Shown: one piece after another, positions 9,788 through 18,967 of the stretch | Position numbering within the stretch: the first letter of the stretch is position 1 | Layout: each line of letters opens with the position of its first letter | DNA from: Moraxellaceae bacterium | GTDB lineage: Bacteria > Pseudomonadota > Gammaproteobacteria > Pseudomonadales > Moraxellaceae | Assembly: GCA_029237815.1 (NCBI GenBank) | Contig: JAQZBP010000004.1 | Location: forward strand, 93,490-157,489 | Length of the DNA stretch: 64,000 nt | Direction: 5' to 3' | Notes under the pieces: model-generated | What the model saw: the letters and a program-made list of their open reading frames with translations, nothing else | What the model was told of the DNA's origin: nothing | Databases searched by the model: none | Translations under genes and position numbers: made by a program

Positions 9788-9910
9788 GCGATGAGGATCA
9801 GCCCGGGGTTGCAGAGGCCGCGAATCCTAGCAGCAGTGGGCCCGGGAGGGCTACGGACGGAACGGGGGAATGCGCATGCCCGGTCCGCCCTTCAGGCTGG
9901 TAAATGCGGC

Positions 9911-9939
9911 TTGCGGCGGCTGGGTGATTTCCGTAGAAT
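9911..9939 (+). promoter_or_regulatory. Promoter of rplU-rpmA
   Basis: TTGCGG (9911-9916) and TAGAAT (9934-9939) are separated by 17 bases. The sequence after the -10 starts TACGCGCC, a GC-containing discriminator typical of stringently controlled ribosomal protein genes. It leaves a leader of nearly 100 bases. Confidence 0.7.
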
Positions 9940-9979
9940 TACGCGCCTTGCAGATTCTGGCAGGCGGGTGCGTCGCGCC

Positions 9980-10016
9980 CGGCCTGTGCGACAGGCCGCT
10001 ACCAGCGAGGTAGCGG
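9980..10016 (+). promoter_or_regulatory. Two overlapping hairpins in the rplU leader
   Basis: Hairpin one: CGGCCTGT (9980-9987) with ACAGGCCG (9991-9998). Hairpin two: CCGCTACC (9996-10003) with GGTAGCGG (10009-10016). They share bases 9996-9998, so complete forms of both cannot exist together. Position in a ribosomal-protein leader suggests L21-type autoregulation or attenuation; this is inference. Confidence 0.5.
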
Positions 10017-10042
10017 TAGACCCAAATAGCGGGAGTGGCAAC

Positions 10043-10354
10043 ATGTACGCGGTTATCAAGAGCGGTGGCAAGCAGCATCGCGTGGTTGAAGGCGAGCTGC
10101 TGAAGGTCGAGCTGCTGGATGTCCAGCCGGGCCAGACTATCACCCTCGAAGACGTGCTGATGGTGGTGAACGGTTCTGACATCAAGATCGGAACCCCCGT
10201 GGTCGCCGGTGCCAAGGTTCAGGCCGAAGTCGTGAGCCACGGCCGTCACGACAAAGTGCGCATCCAGAAGTTCCGTCGCCGCAAGCATCATCGCAAGCAG
10301 GCCGGTCACCGTCAGTATTTCACTGAACTCAAGATCACCGGCATCAGCGCCTGA
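10043..10354 (+). CDS. rplU: 50S ribosomal protein L21
   Basis: A 103-residue L21, which binds 23S rRNA in the large subunit. It starts [14 protein letters not shown] and has the family C-terminal signature [23 protein letters not shown] at 10043 follows a GGGAGTGG ribosome site. It is the first gene of the rplU-rpmA pair, 37 bases before rpmA, and obgE follows after a terminator. Confidence 0.98.
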   Translation: MYAVIKSGGKQHRVVEGELLKVELLDVQPGQTITLEDVLMVVNGSDIKIGTPVVAGAKVQAEVVSHGRHDKVRIQKFRRRKHHRKQAGHRQYFTELKITGISA

Positions 10355-10391
10355 GCGCTGGCCCCAAGCAAAGATCCAGGAGTAATCCGAC

Positions 10392-10652
10392 ATGGCACAT
10401 AAAAAGGCAGGCGGTTCCACCCGCAACGGTCGCGACTCAGAAGCCAAGCGACTTGGCGTAAAGGTGTACGGTGGCCAGCAGATCCAGGCCGGCAGCATCA
10501 TCATCCGCCAGCGCGGTACGCAGTACTGGCCGGGCGAGAACGTCGGCATCGGCCGTGACCACACGCTCTTCGCCAAGGCGAACGGCGTGGTCAAGTTCGT
10601 TGTCAAGGGCCCGCAGTCGCGTCAGTACGTCGTGGTGGAAACCGCGGCCTGA
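10392..10652 (+). CDS. rpmA: 50S ribosomal protein L27
   Basis: An 86-residue L27, whose N-terminus reaches the peptidyl transferase centre. It begins [20 protein letters not shown], so it is the short gammaproteobacterial form without the cleaved N-terminal extension found in Firmicutes. The core [22 protein letters not shown] is intact. ATG at 10392 follows CCAGGAG. Confidence 0.98.
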   Translation: MAHKKAGGSTRNGRDSEAKRLGVKVYGGQQIQAGSIIIRQRGTQYWPGENVGIGRDHTLFAKANGVVKFVVKGPQSRQYVVVETAA

Positions 10653-10672
10653 ACGAAGCGCCAGCCAAAAAA

Positions 10673-10697
10673 AGCCCCGACTGGTCGGGGCTTTTTT
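10673..10697 (+). terminator. Terminator after rplU-rpmA
   Basis: AGCCCCGAC (10673-10681) pairs with GTCGGGGCT (10684-10692), followed by a run of six T's. Confidence 0.93.
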
Positions 10698-10771
10698 GTT
10701 GGTGGTCCTTTTATTGCAGCAAGGCCTTCCACGCCAAGCCGATATAAGCTGGAGCGTGTAGTGACCCCTGA

Positions 10772-12001
<1,230 letters not shown>

Positions 12002-12065
12002 CAAACAGCTGGCGGGTTAGCATTCCCGCCGGCTTACAGAAGTAGGCTTTTCAGCACGAGCCATC

Positions 12066-13193
12066 ATGAACAAAAACAATCGCCAACGTCTCGCTACAGG
12101 TCGCCGCTGGGTCGTGAAGATCGGGTCGGCACTGCTTACCGCGAATGGCCAGGGCTTGGACCAGGTCGCCATGGCCAGTTGGGTGCGCCAGATGGTGGCC
12201 CTGCAAAAGTCCGGCGTGGAGCTGGTGCTGGTGTCCTCGGGTGCCGTGGCGGAAGGCATGGTGCGCATGGGCCTGAAGTCGCGGCCAGAGTCGGTACACG
12301 CACTGCAAGCCTGCGCCGCAATCGGCCAGATGGGTCTCGTGCAGGCCTATGAGTCGCATTTCCGCGATCATGGCCTGCGGACGGCCCAGGTTCTCCTGAC
12401 GCACGACGACCTTTCCGATCGCCAGCGCTATCTCAATGCCCGCAACACGCTGCGTACGCTCATTGAATGGAGTGTGCTGCCGGTCATCAACGAGAATGAC
12501 ACGGTCGCCACTGACGAAATCCGCTTTGGTGACAACGACACCCTGGGAGCGCTGGTTGCCAACCTGGTCGAGGCCGACACGCTGGTCATCCTGACCGATC
12601 AGGACGGCATGTTCGATCGTGATCCACGCAACGACCCCGATGCAGTGTTGCTGCCGGAAGTGCAAGCGATGGACGAGCGCCTACTTGCAATGGCAGGCGG
12701 TGGCGGCGCGCTGGGGCGTGGCGGCATGGTGACGAAGGTGCGCGCCGCACGCCTCGCGGCACGCTCCGGTTGCGCCACAGTGATCGCCAGTGGGCGCGGT
12801 GAAGATATTTTGATACGCCTACGCGCTGCAGAAAGTGCTGGCACCCTGTTGTTGCCTGAGCAGGATCGACTGGCGGCACGCAAACAGTGGCTGGCCGCGC
12901 ACTTGCAGCATGCTGGGCGCGTCGTCATTGATGCCGGGGCGGTACGGGCGCTGCGCCAAGGTGGCCGCAGTCTCTTGCCTGTCGGCGTGAAGTCGGTGCA
13001 GGGCAATTTCCAGCGTGGTGAAGTGGTGGCCTGCGTGGACGAGCAGGGCGCCAGTGTTGCCGTGGGCATCGTGAACTACACTGCCGAGGAGGCGGCACGG
13101 ATTGCCGGCCAGCCGTCGGAGCGCATCGAGTCGCTTCTGGGCTATGTGGATGATGCCGAGCTGATGCATCGCGACAATCTGGTGATCGTCTAG
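12066..13193 (+). CDS. proB: Glutamate 5-kinase
   Basis: Catalyses the first step of proline synthesis, phosphorylation of glutamate to gamma-glutamyl phosphate. The 375 residues have the amino-acid kinase fold ([10 protein letters not shown] at the N-terminus, [45 protein letters not shown]) and a C-terminal PUA domain from about 285 ([17 protein letters not shown] ... [16 protein letters not shown]). ATG at 12066, 64 bases after obgE. proA is not in the window. The obgE-proB order is common in gammaproteobacteria. Confidence 0.97.
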   Translation: MNKNNRQRLATGRRWVVKIGSALLTANGQGLDQVAMASWVRQMVALQKSGVELVLVSSGAVAEGMVRMGLKSRPESVHALQACAAIGQMGLVQAYESHFRDHGLRTAQVLLTHDDLSDRQRYLNARNTLRTLIEWSVLPVINENDTVATDEIRFGDNDTLGALVANLVEADTLVILTDQDGMFDRDPRNDPDAVLLPEVQAMDERLLAMAGGGGALGRGGMVTKVRAARLAARSGCATVIASGRGEDILIRLRAAESAGTLLLPEQDRLAARKQWLAAHLQHAGRVVIDAGAVRALRQGGRSLLPVGVKSVQGNFQRGEVVACVDEQGASVAVGIVNYTAEEAARIAGQPSERIESLLGYVDDAELMHRDNLVIV

Positions 13194-13240
13194 GCCTGCG
13201 ATTGCCGGAATCCTCTGAAAGGGAAGTTCCGGAGGGCAGA

Positions 13241-14251
13241 TTGACGCGCAGTCGCATTTTCCTGCTGACATTGTTGTTGCTTTGCCCGCTTTCGGCGCGG
13301 GCTGCCTTCAATGCCATCCTGTGGGACAACGATGTATTGTCGCCCGGCGAAACCGATGCCTACTACACCAACGGCATCGTCTATCACCATGTTTCCGACC
13401 CTCTGCCGCCCGAAAAGGGCGCGCGGTGGCGCGCCTGCCCCGGCGTGACGGGGCTTTCCCGTCTGCTATCCGGCTGGCTGATCCGCACGGATGAACACAC
13501 CCGCTACCGTCACTCCTGGGAGGTGGGGCAGGTCATCCAGACTCCCTTGGACAAGCAGGCCAGTCCGCCCGACCCCGATGACCAGCCCTATGCCGGACTG
13601 CTGTATGCCGGATGCAATTTGCATGCGAGATCGGCAGATCGTGCCGAGGCATTGGGGTTGCAGGCAGGCGTGGTGGGGCCCTGGTCGCTTGCCGAGCAGA
13701 GTCAGGCGCTGGTGCATCATCTTGCGGGCGTTCGGGAAGCGGCAGGCTGGGATGGACAGCTGCGCAACGAGTTGGTCGTGAACCTGCGCTACGATCGCCA
13801 GGAAATTCTTCACAAGGCGGAACTGGGGTCGCACGGACTCAGCGTTTTTGACAACATGGATTTTGCCCTGGGGCCGTTGATGACATCTGCTTCGGCAGGC
13901 ATCAACGTGCTTTACGCGAGCGACCCCGATGCTGTTTTCGGCCTGAACCCCAACTACCTGGGGCGTTATCCGAACATGACCGGGCACTCCGTCGGCTTCT
14001 ACACAATGACCAGCCTGCAGGTGACGGGTGTGTTGCGAAACCTCTTTCTTAACGGCAACACCTGGGTCGACAGCCCTGCCTCCGTTGATCATGAGCCCCT
14101 GCTGGGCGCGGCCCAGATTCTCGTCGGTTACGGATTTCGCTGCTGGGCACTTCAGCTCGGTCTCAACGTCAGCACGCGTACGTTCCAGCAGCAGGACATC
14201 GAGTGGCCCCGCTATGGCTCGCTGGCCGTGACCTGGGGCTGTGGCCGATGA
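13241..14251 (+). CDS. lpxR: LpxR-like outer-membrane lipid A 3'-O-deacylase (DUF2219)
   Basis: LpxR enzymes are outer-membrane barrels that remove the 3'-acyloxyacyl chain of lipid A. I start at TTG 13241 because GGAGGG sits six bases upstream and the result is a clean signal peptide (RSRIFLLTLLLLCPLSARA, cleavage near residue 21). Mature numbering then puts Asn and Asp of WDNDVLSPGETDAYYTNG at positions 9 and 10, matching the catalytic pair of Salmonella LpxR. DDQPYAGLLYAG and AEQSQALVHHLAGV (His159 candidate) also fit. A TTG at 13202 is possible but loses the good ribosome site. The stop overlaps the next start (ATGA). 336 residues. Confidence 0.78.
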   Translation: MTRSRIFLLTLLLLCPLSARAAFNAILWDNDVLSPGETDAYYTNGIVYHHVSDPLPPEKGARWRACPGVTGLSRLLSGWLIRTDEHTRYRHSWEVGQVIQTPLDKQASPPDPDDQPYAGLLYAGCNLHARSADRAEALGLQAGVVGPWSLAEQSQALVHHLAGVREAAGWDGQLRNELVVNLRYDRQEILHKAELGSHGLSVFDNMDFALGPLMTSASAGINVLYASDPDAVFGLNPNYLGRYPNMTGHSVGFYTMTSLQVTGVLRNLFLNGNTWVDSPASVDHEPLLGAAQILVGYGFRCWALQLGLNVSTRTFQQQDIEWPRYGSLAVTWGCGR

Positions 14252-15144
14252 CAATGCGTGCGCCGGTCCTGCTGGCCTTGCTGGGGGTCTACCTGATCTG
14301 GGGCTCTACTTACCTTGCCATGCGCTTTGCCATCGAGAGCATTCCGCCGCTGCTGATGGGTGGAGTTCGCTATGTTTGTGCGGGAGCGCTGATCTTCGTG
14401 GCGCTGCGTCTGCGCGGGCAGCCAGCGCCCACCGTTCGCCAATGGCGCGATGCCGGCGTCGTGGGCGTGCTGCTCCTGCTGGGCGGAAACGGCATGGTGG
14501 GGTTGGCCATGGAGCAAGGTGTGGGGTCGGGGGTGTCCGCTCTCACTGTTGCCGTCACGCCACTATTCGCGTTGGGCTTCGGCTATCTGTGGGGGCAGTC
14601 GGCGCATGGCCGGGAGTGGCTGGGTATCCTGCTCGGGCTCGCGGGCGTGGGGATCCTCAATCTTGGCCACGAACTCTCTGCCACGCCCCTCGGGGCGGGC
14701 CTTCTGGTCATGGCGGCGCTGTCCTGGGCCTTTGGTTCGATGTGGGGCAAGCATCTGCAGATGCCGGCGGGTTTCATGGCGAGCGCCGCTCAAATGCTCA
14801 TCGGGGGCTCTGCGATGCTGCTGGTTGCCCTGCTGCGGGGTGAGGCAATGCAGGGTCCGCCCTCTGCGAAGGCCCTGTGGTCGCTGGCCTATCTGGTGTT
14901 CATCGGCGCCATCCTGGGCTTCTCGGCCTACGTCTACCTGCTCAAGACGGTCCGGCCGGCGTTGGCCACGAGCTATGCCTATGTCAACCCTGTGGTGGCC
15001 GTGGCACTTGGAGTATGGCTGGGAGGCGAGGCCGTGGATGCGGCTGAGCTGGCCGGGCTGGCCGTGATTCTGGCGGGCGTGGTGCTGGTGTATCTGCCGC
15101 GAAGCGACGAATCGCTGCGGCAGAAAGGCGAATTACAGGCATGA
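14248..15144 (+). CDS. yedA: EamA/DMT-superfamily exporter (YedA-like)
   Basis: A ten-helix drug/metabolite transporter of the inner membrane, 298 residues, made of two EamA repeats. The first begins LLALLGVYLIWGSTYLAMRFAIESIPPLLMGGVRYVCAG; the second ends with KTVRPALATSYAYVNPVVAVALGVWLGGE. These sequences are closest to the YedA type. The substrate is unknown. ATG at 14248 overlaps the stop of the lipid A deacylase gene, so the two are co-translated. A terminator follows immediately. Confidence 0.8.
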   Translation: MTMRAPVLLALLGVYLIWGSTYLAMRFAIESIPPLLMGGVRYVCAGALIFVALRLRGQPAPTVRQWRDAGVVGVLLLLGGNGMVGLAMEQGVGSGVSALTVAVTPLFALGFGYLWGQSAHGREWLGILLGLAGVGILNLGHELSATPLGAGLLVMAALSWAFGSMWGKHLQMPAGFMASAAQMLIGGSAMLLVALLRGEAMQGPPSAKALWSLAYLVFIGAILGFSAYVYLLKTVRPALATSYAYVNPVVAVALGVWLGGEAVDAAELAGLAVILAGVVLVYLPRSDESLRQKGELQA

Positions 15145-15170
15145 AAAAGCCGGCTTCCGCCGGCTTTTTC
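15143..15170. terminator. Bidirectional terminator between the exporter gene and rpsT
   Basis: A long palindrome, GAAAAAGCCGGC and GCCGGCTTTTTC around a short loop, has A- and T-runs on the two sides. It can end transcription from both convergent genes; its left edge begins at the stop codon of the exporter. Confidence 0.9.
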
Positions 15171-15194
15171 ATAGATCGCAAACCCTGAGAAGGT

Positions 15195-15458
15195 TCAGGC
15201 AAGCGCCTTGATCTGGGCGTTCAGGCGGCTCTTGTGACGAGCGGCCTTGTTCTTGTGGATGATGCCCTTGTCGGCCATGCGGTCGATGACCGGGACGGCG
15301 GTGGTGTAGGCATTCTGGGCGTCAGCCTTGTTGCCGGAGGCAATGGCGTTCACCACCTTCTTGATGTAGGTGCGCACCATGGAGCGCAGGCTGGCATTGT
15401 GGGCGCGCACCTTGTCGTTCTGGCGAGCACGCTTCTTGGCTTGTGCGGAATTGGCCAC
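15195..15458 (-). CDS. rpsT: 30S ribosomal protein S20
   Basis: An 87-residue helical, basic protein that binds 16S rRNA. It begins [27 protein letters not shown] and ends [20 protein letters not shown], both diagnostic of S20. ATG at 15458 has AGGAGA upstream. It has its own promoter and terminator. S20 often regulates its own translation, but nothing in this leader proves that. Confidence 0.98.
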   Translation of the reverse strand: MANSAQAKKRARQNDKVRAHNASLRSMVRTYIKKVVNAIASGNKADAQNAYTTAVPVIDRMADKGIIHKNKAARHKSRLNAQIKALA

Positions 15459-15521
15459 GTGGGCTCTCCTGAAAATTCTGTTGAAACCGGGGTTCGGGCA
15501 ATACCCGAAACGAGGCGCGGG

Positions 15522-15550
15522 ATTTTGCCGAGGGGGGCGGCGTAAGTCAA
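15522..15550 (-). promoter_or_regulatory. Promoter of rpsT
   Basis: On the minus strand TTGACT (15545-15550) and CAAAAT (15522-15527) are 17 bases apart. The discriminator is CCCGCGCC, as expected for stringent control of a ribosomal protein gene. The leader includes an inverted repeat TTCGGGTATTGCCCGAA before the start. Confidence 0.72.
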
Positions 15551-15569
15551 CACCACCGGGACAAAGGGG

Positions 15570-16268
15570 TCAGCCGGGCATTCCCGCCGCTACCTCGGCT
15601 TGCGTCAAGATCCGCCATTCTCCCGGTGACAGGGTGGGATCCAGCTCGATCCCTGCCACGGCCTCCCGGTGCAGGGCTTCCACGTGATTGCCCACGGCTG
15701 CGAACATCCTGCGCACCTGGTGGTAGCGCCCCTCCTGCAGCCAGACAAGTGCTTCGCAGGGGCCGATCAGCTCCAGTCGCGCCGGCAGGGTGGGATGGTC
15801 TTCCTCCCCTCGGAGCTCCAGTCCCTCTGCAAAGCGGGCGGAGGTGTCGGGCGTGATGGGGCGGGCGGTGCGCACGCGGTAGCGCTTCTCATGGCGCCCG
15901 GGTGCCTTTACGCGGTGAGACCACTGGCCATCGTCGGTAATGAGCACGAGGCCGGTGGTATCGGCGTCCAGGCGACCCGCTACGTGCAGGCCCTTAGGGT
16001 CCTGGCCGCGCAACAGGTCTATCACCGTGCGGTGGTGGCTGTCGGTGGTGGCGCAGATCACGTCCGTGGGCTTGTTCAGCATGAAGAAACGGGGCCCCTG
16101 CAGGGTCAGTACCTGCCCGTCCAGAGTCACGATCGACTGATCGTGAAGGGCGAGGCCGGCATCCCGGACCGGCTCGCCGTCCACCCGGATGCGGCCCGTG
16201 CGCAGGAGCTGGCGCACTTCGCTGCGGGAGTGGGGGGAGGCGTGGGCGATGAACTTGTCGAGGCGCAT
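15570..16268 (-). CDS. rsuA: 16S rRNA pseudouridine synthase RsuA
   Basis: Makes pseudouridine 516 in 16S rRNA. The 232 residues carry an S4-type RNA-binding domain (MRLDKFIAHASPHSRSEVRQ, VDGEPVRDAG), then the catalytic domain with FMLNKPTDVICATTDSHHRTV and the catalytic-aspartate motif GRLDADTTGLVLITDDG; the conserved HQVRRMFAAVGNHVEALHR follows. The absence of the longer C-terminal tail of RluB/RluF favours RsuA. ATG at 16268; murJ is divergent. Confidence 0.9.
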   Translation of the reverse strand: MRLDKFIAHASPHSRSEVRQLLRTGRIRVDGEPVRDAGLALHDQSIVTLDGQVLTLQGPRFFMLNKPTDVICATTDSHHRTVIDLLRGQDPKGLHVAGRLDADTTGLVLITDDGQWSHRVKAPGRHEKRYRVRTARPITPDTSARFAEGLELRGEEDHPTLPARLELIGPCEALVWLQEGRYHQVRRMFAAVGNHVEALHREAVAGIELDPTLSPGEWRILTQAEVAAGMPG

Positions 16269-16378
16269 GGGGCGGCATTCTAGCCTCCGCCAGCCGGCTT
16301 ACGAATCGGAACCGGCCGGCAGGTTTCCCAACCGGGGTGCCTTCGTTAACATGCCGCCTTTCCTGCGCAGGGTTTTCC

Positions 16379-17968
16379 ATGTCTACGCCTGTCTCCCCGC
16401 TGCCTGCCGGCGCGCCCGTCCCGAACAAGCGCAGTCTCTGGCGCTCGACGTTCGTGGTCAGTCTCATGACCATGCTGTCGCGCATCGCCGGCCTGGTCCG
16501 CGACATGGTCTACCTGAATATCTTTGGCGCCGACCGGCTCATGGACGCCTTCCTGGTCGCCTTCAAGATTCCCAACTTCCTGCGCCGGCTCTTTGCCGAG
16601 GGCGCCTTTGCCCAAGCCTTCGTGCCGGTGTTGTCCGAGGTGAAGACGCAGCGCGGCAACGAGGCGGTCAAGGAGTTGGTAGACCGGGTGGCGGGGACGC
16701 TGTCGGTGGTGCTGGGAGGAGTCACGGTGCTGGCGATCGTGGCCGCGCCCGGCATCATCTTCCTTTTTGCGCCCGGGTTCCGCAGCGACCCGTTCAAGTT
16801 CCAGCTTGCGGCGGACATGCTGCGCATTACCTTTCCCTATCTCCTGCTGATCTCGCTGACCGCCTTCGCGGGGGGCATCCTCAACTGCTACAACCGCTTT
16901 GGCGCCTCGGCGTTCACGCCGGTGCTGATGAACCTCGTGATGATCGGTTTCGCGCTCTGGATGGCGCCGCTGATGGAGCAGCCGGTGATGGCGCTGGCTT
17001 GGGGCGTGCTGGTCTCGGGCTTCGTGCAGCTCGGCTTCCAGGTGCCCTACCTGCGGCAGATCGGCATGCTGCCGAAGCCGCGCTTGGGCTTCCGGGACCC
17101 CGAGGTGAAACGCATCCTGAACCTCATGGTGCCGGCCATGTTTGGCGTCTCGGTCAGCCAGATCAACCTGTTGCTGGATACCATCCTCGCGTCTTTCCTG
17201 GTGACGGGCTCGGTGTCCTGGCTCTATACGGCGGAGCGCCTGACGGAGCTGCCGCTGGGCCTGATCGGCATCGCCGTGGCCACTGTCATCCTGCCTTCGC
17301 TGTCGGCCAAGTACGCCGAGAAATCCCATGACGAATTCAAGGCCATGCTGGACTGGGCGCTACGCGTGATCGTGCTGGTCGGCCTGCCGTCCTCGATTGC
17401 CATGGGGCTGCTGGCCGAGCCGCTGATTGCCGCGCTCTTCATGCATGGCAAGTTCACGGCGCAGGATGTGCAGATGTCGGCCGCGGCGCTGCAGGCGCTG
17501 TCCGGCGGCATCCTGGCCTTCATGCTGATCAAGGTCTTCGCGCCGGGCTATTTCTCGCGCCAGGACGTCAGGACGCCGGTGAAGGTCGGCATCATCGCCA
17601 TGGTGGCCAATATGGCCTTCAACCTGGTCCTGGTGCTGGGCTTCGACATGGCGCATGTCGGGTTGTCGCTGGCCAGCACGCTGTCTGCCTTCCTGAACGC
17701 CGGCCTGCTGTACTGGGGCCTGCATAAGCGTGGCGTGTTCCGCGTCGAGCGGCACTGGGTCAGGCTGGGCGCGCGCTACCTCTCGGCCAACGCGGTCATG
17801 GCGGTGGCGCTGGTGGCCATTACACCGGCCGCCGGCTGGTGGCTGGCGCCGCAGGGCAACTTCCTGAAGGTAGCGGCCATACTGGGCATCTGCGCAGCGG
17901 GCGCGGCCATTTATTTCGCGGCCCTCTTCGCCTTTGGATTCCGCTTCCGGGAGATCCGTCATCACTGA
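16379..17968 (+). CDS. murJ: Lipid II flippase MurJ (MviN)
   Basis: Moves lipid II across the inner membrane for peptidoglycan synthesis. The 529 residues form about 14 membrane helices of the MOP superfamily. Family signatures include SLMTMLSRIAGLVRDMVYLNIFGA, DAFLVAFKIPNFLRRLFAEGAFAQAFVPV and the central-cavity arginines in those stretches. ATG at 16379 fits family length. Typical neighbours are kept: rpsT and ribF-ileS flank it. A ribF promoter overlaps its stop codon. Confidence 0.95.
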   Translation: MSTPVSPLPAGAPVPNKRSLWRSTFVVSLMTMLSRIAGLVRDMVYLNIFGADRLMDAFLVAFKIPNFLRRLFAEGAFAQAFVPVLSEVKTQRGNEAVKELVDRVAGTLSVVLGGVTVLAIVAAPGIIFLFAPGFRSDPFKFQLAADMLRITFPYLLLISLTAFAGGILNCYNRFGASAFTPVLMNLVMIGFALWMAPLMEQPVMALAWGVLVSGFVQLGFQVPYLRQIGMLPKPRLGFRDPEVKRILNLMVPAMFGVSVSQINLLLDTILASFLVTGSVSWLYTAERLTELPLGLIGIAVATVILPSLSAKYAEKSHDEFKAMLDWALRVIVLVGLPSSIAMGLLAEPLIAALFMHGKFTAQDVQMSAAALQALSGGILAFMLIKVFAPGYFSRQDVRTPVKVGIIAMVANMAFNLVLVLGFDMAHVGLSLASTLSAFLNAGLLYWGLHKRGVFRVERHWVRLGARYLSANAVMAVALVAITPAAGWWLAPQGNFLKVAAILGICAAGAAIYFAALFAFGFRFREIRHH

Positions 17969-17993
17969 CGGGCGGGGCGTCTTTCTTTATACT
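17965..17993 (+). promoter_or_regulatory. Promoter of ribF-ileS-lspA-fkpB(-ispH)
   Basis: CTGACG (17965-17970) and TATACT (17988-17993) are 17 bases apart; the -35 contains the murJ stop codon. The predicted start is about 25 bases before ribF, so the operon can be read separately from murJ. Confidence 0.6.
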
Positions 17994-18025
17994 GCGCCGC
18001 TTGTCCGACCAGCCCTGACGCCCCG

Positions 18026-18952
18026 ATGGAACTGATCCGCGGCCTCCACAACCTGCGCTCCCGCCACCACGGCTCCGTGGTGACGATCGGCAATTTCGAT
18101 GGCGTGCACCTTGGCCACCAGGCCATCCTGCGCGCGTTGCGCGAGGCCGGCTCGCGCCTGGGCCTGCCGGACACGGTGATGATTTTCGAGCCGCAGCCGC
18201 AAGAGTTCTTCCAGGGCGAGTCGGCACCCGCCCGGCTCATGCACTGGCGCGACAAGGTCGACGCGCTGGCTGCCGCGGGCGTGGCGCGAGTGCTGTGCGT
18301 GCGCTTTGACGAGCGCTTCCGGGCACTGACCGCGCGCCAGTTCGTGCAGCAGTTGCTGGTGGACGGGCTCGGTTGTCGCCACCTGGTGATTGGCGACGAC
18401 TTCCGCTTTGGCTGCGATCGCAGCGGTGACTTTGCCCTGCTGCAGGCGGCAGGCCGGGAGTTCGGCTTTGCCGTGCAGAACACCCCCACGATCGAGGTGG
18501 AAGGGGCGCGTGTCAGCAGTACCCGCATTCGGAGCGCTATCAAGGCGGGGAATTTCGCGCTGGCGGAAAATCTGCTGGGGCGGCCCTACAGCGTCAGCGG
18601 GCATGTGACGCATGGCGACAAGATCGGACGCACGCTCGGCGTGCCGACGGCGAATGTGCTGTCCCAGCGTATGGTGTCGCCATTGAGCGGCATTTATGCG
18701 GTCACCGTGACCAACGCATTGCCGCAGCCGGTGCACGGCGTGTGCAGCGTGGGCAAGCGGCCGACGGTGAACGGACAGGATGAGCGCATCGAAACCTACC
18801 TGCTGGATTTCGAGGGCGATATCTACGGCCACCGCATTCACGTGACGTTCCGTCACAAGATTCGCGAAGAGTTGAAGTTCAACTCGCTGGAAGAACTGAA
18901 GGTGGCGATGGCGCAGGACATTGCCGATGCGCGCCGCTATTTCGGAATTTGA
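18026..18952 (+). CDS. ribF: Bifunctional riboflavin kinase/FAD synthetase RibF
   Basis: Converts riboflavin to FMN and FMN to FAD. The 308 residues have an N-terminal nucleotidyltransferase domain (VTIGNFDGVHLGHQAILRAL; VIGDDFRFGCDRSGD; VSSTRIRSAI) and a C-terminal kinase domain from about 185 (GHVTHGDKIGRTLGVPTANV; GIYAVTV; ETYLLDFEGDIYGH). ATG at 18026. It heads an operon with ileS 16 bases downstream, the standard gammaproteobacterial arrangement. Confidence 0.96.
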   Translation: MELIRGLHNLRSRHHGSVVTIGNFDGVHLGHQAILRALREAGSRLGLPDTVMIFEPQPQEFFQGESAPARLMHWRDKVDALAAAGVARVLCVRFDERFRALTARQFVQQLLVDGLGCRHLVIGDDFRFGCDRSGDFALLQAAGREFGFAVQNTPTIEVEGARVSSTRIRSAIKAGNFALAENLLGRPYSVSGHVTHGDKIGRTLGVPTANVLSQRMVSPLSGIYAVTVTNALPQPVHGVCSVGKRPTVNGQDERIETYLLDFEGDIYGHRIHVTFRHKIREELKFNSLEELKVAMAQDIADARRYFGI

Positions 18953-18967
18953 GACAACAGAACCGTC

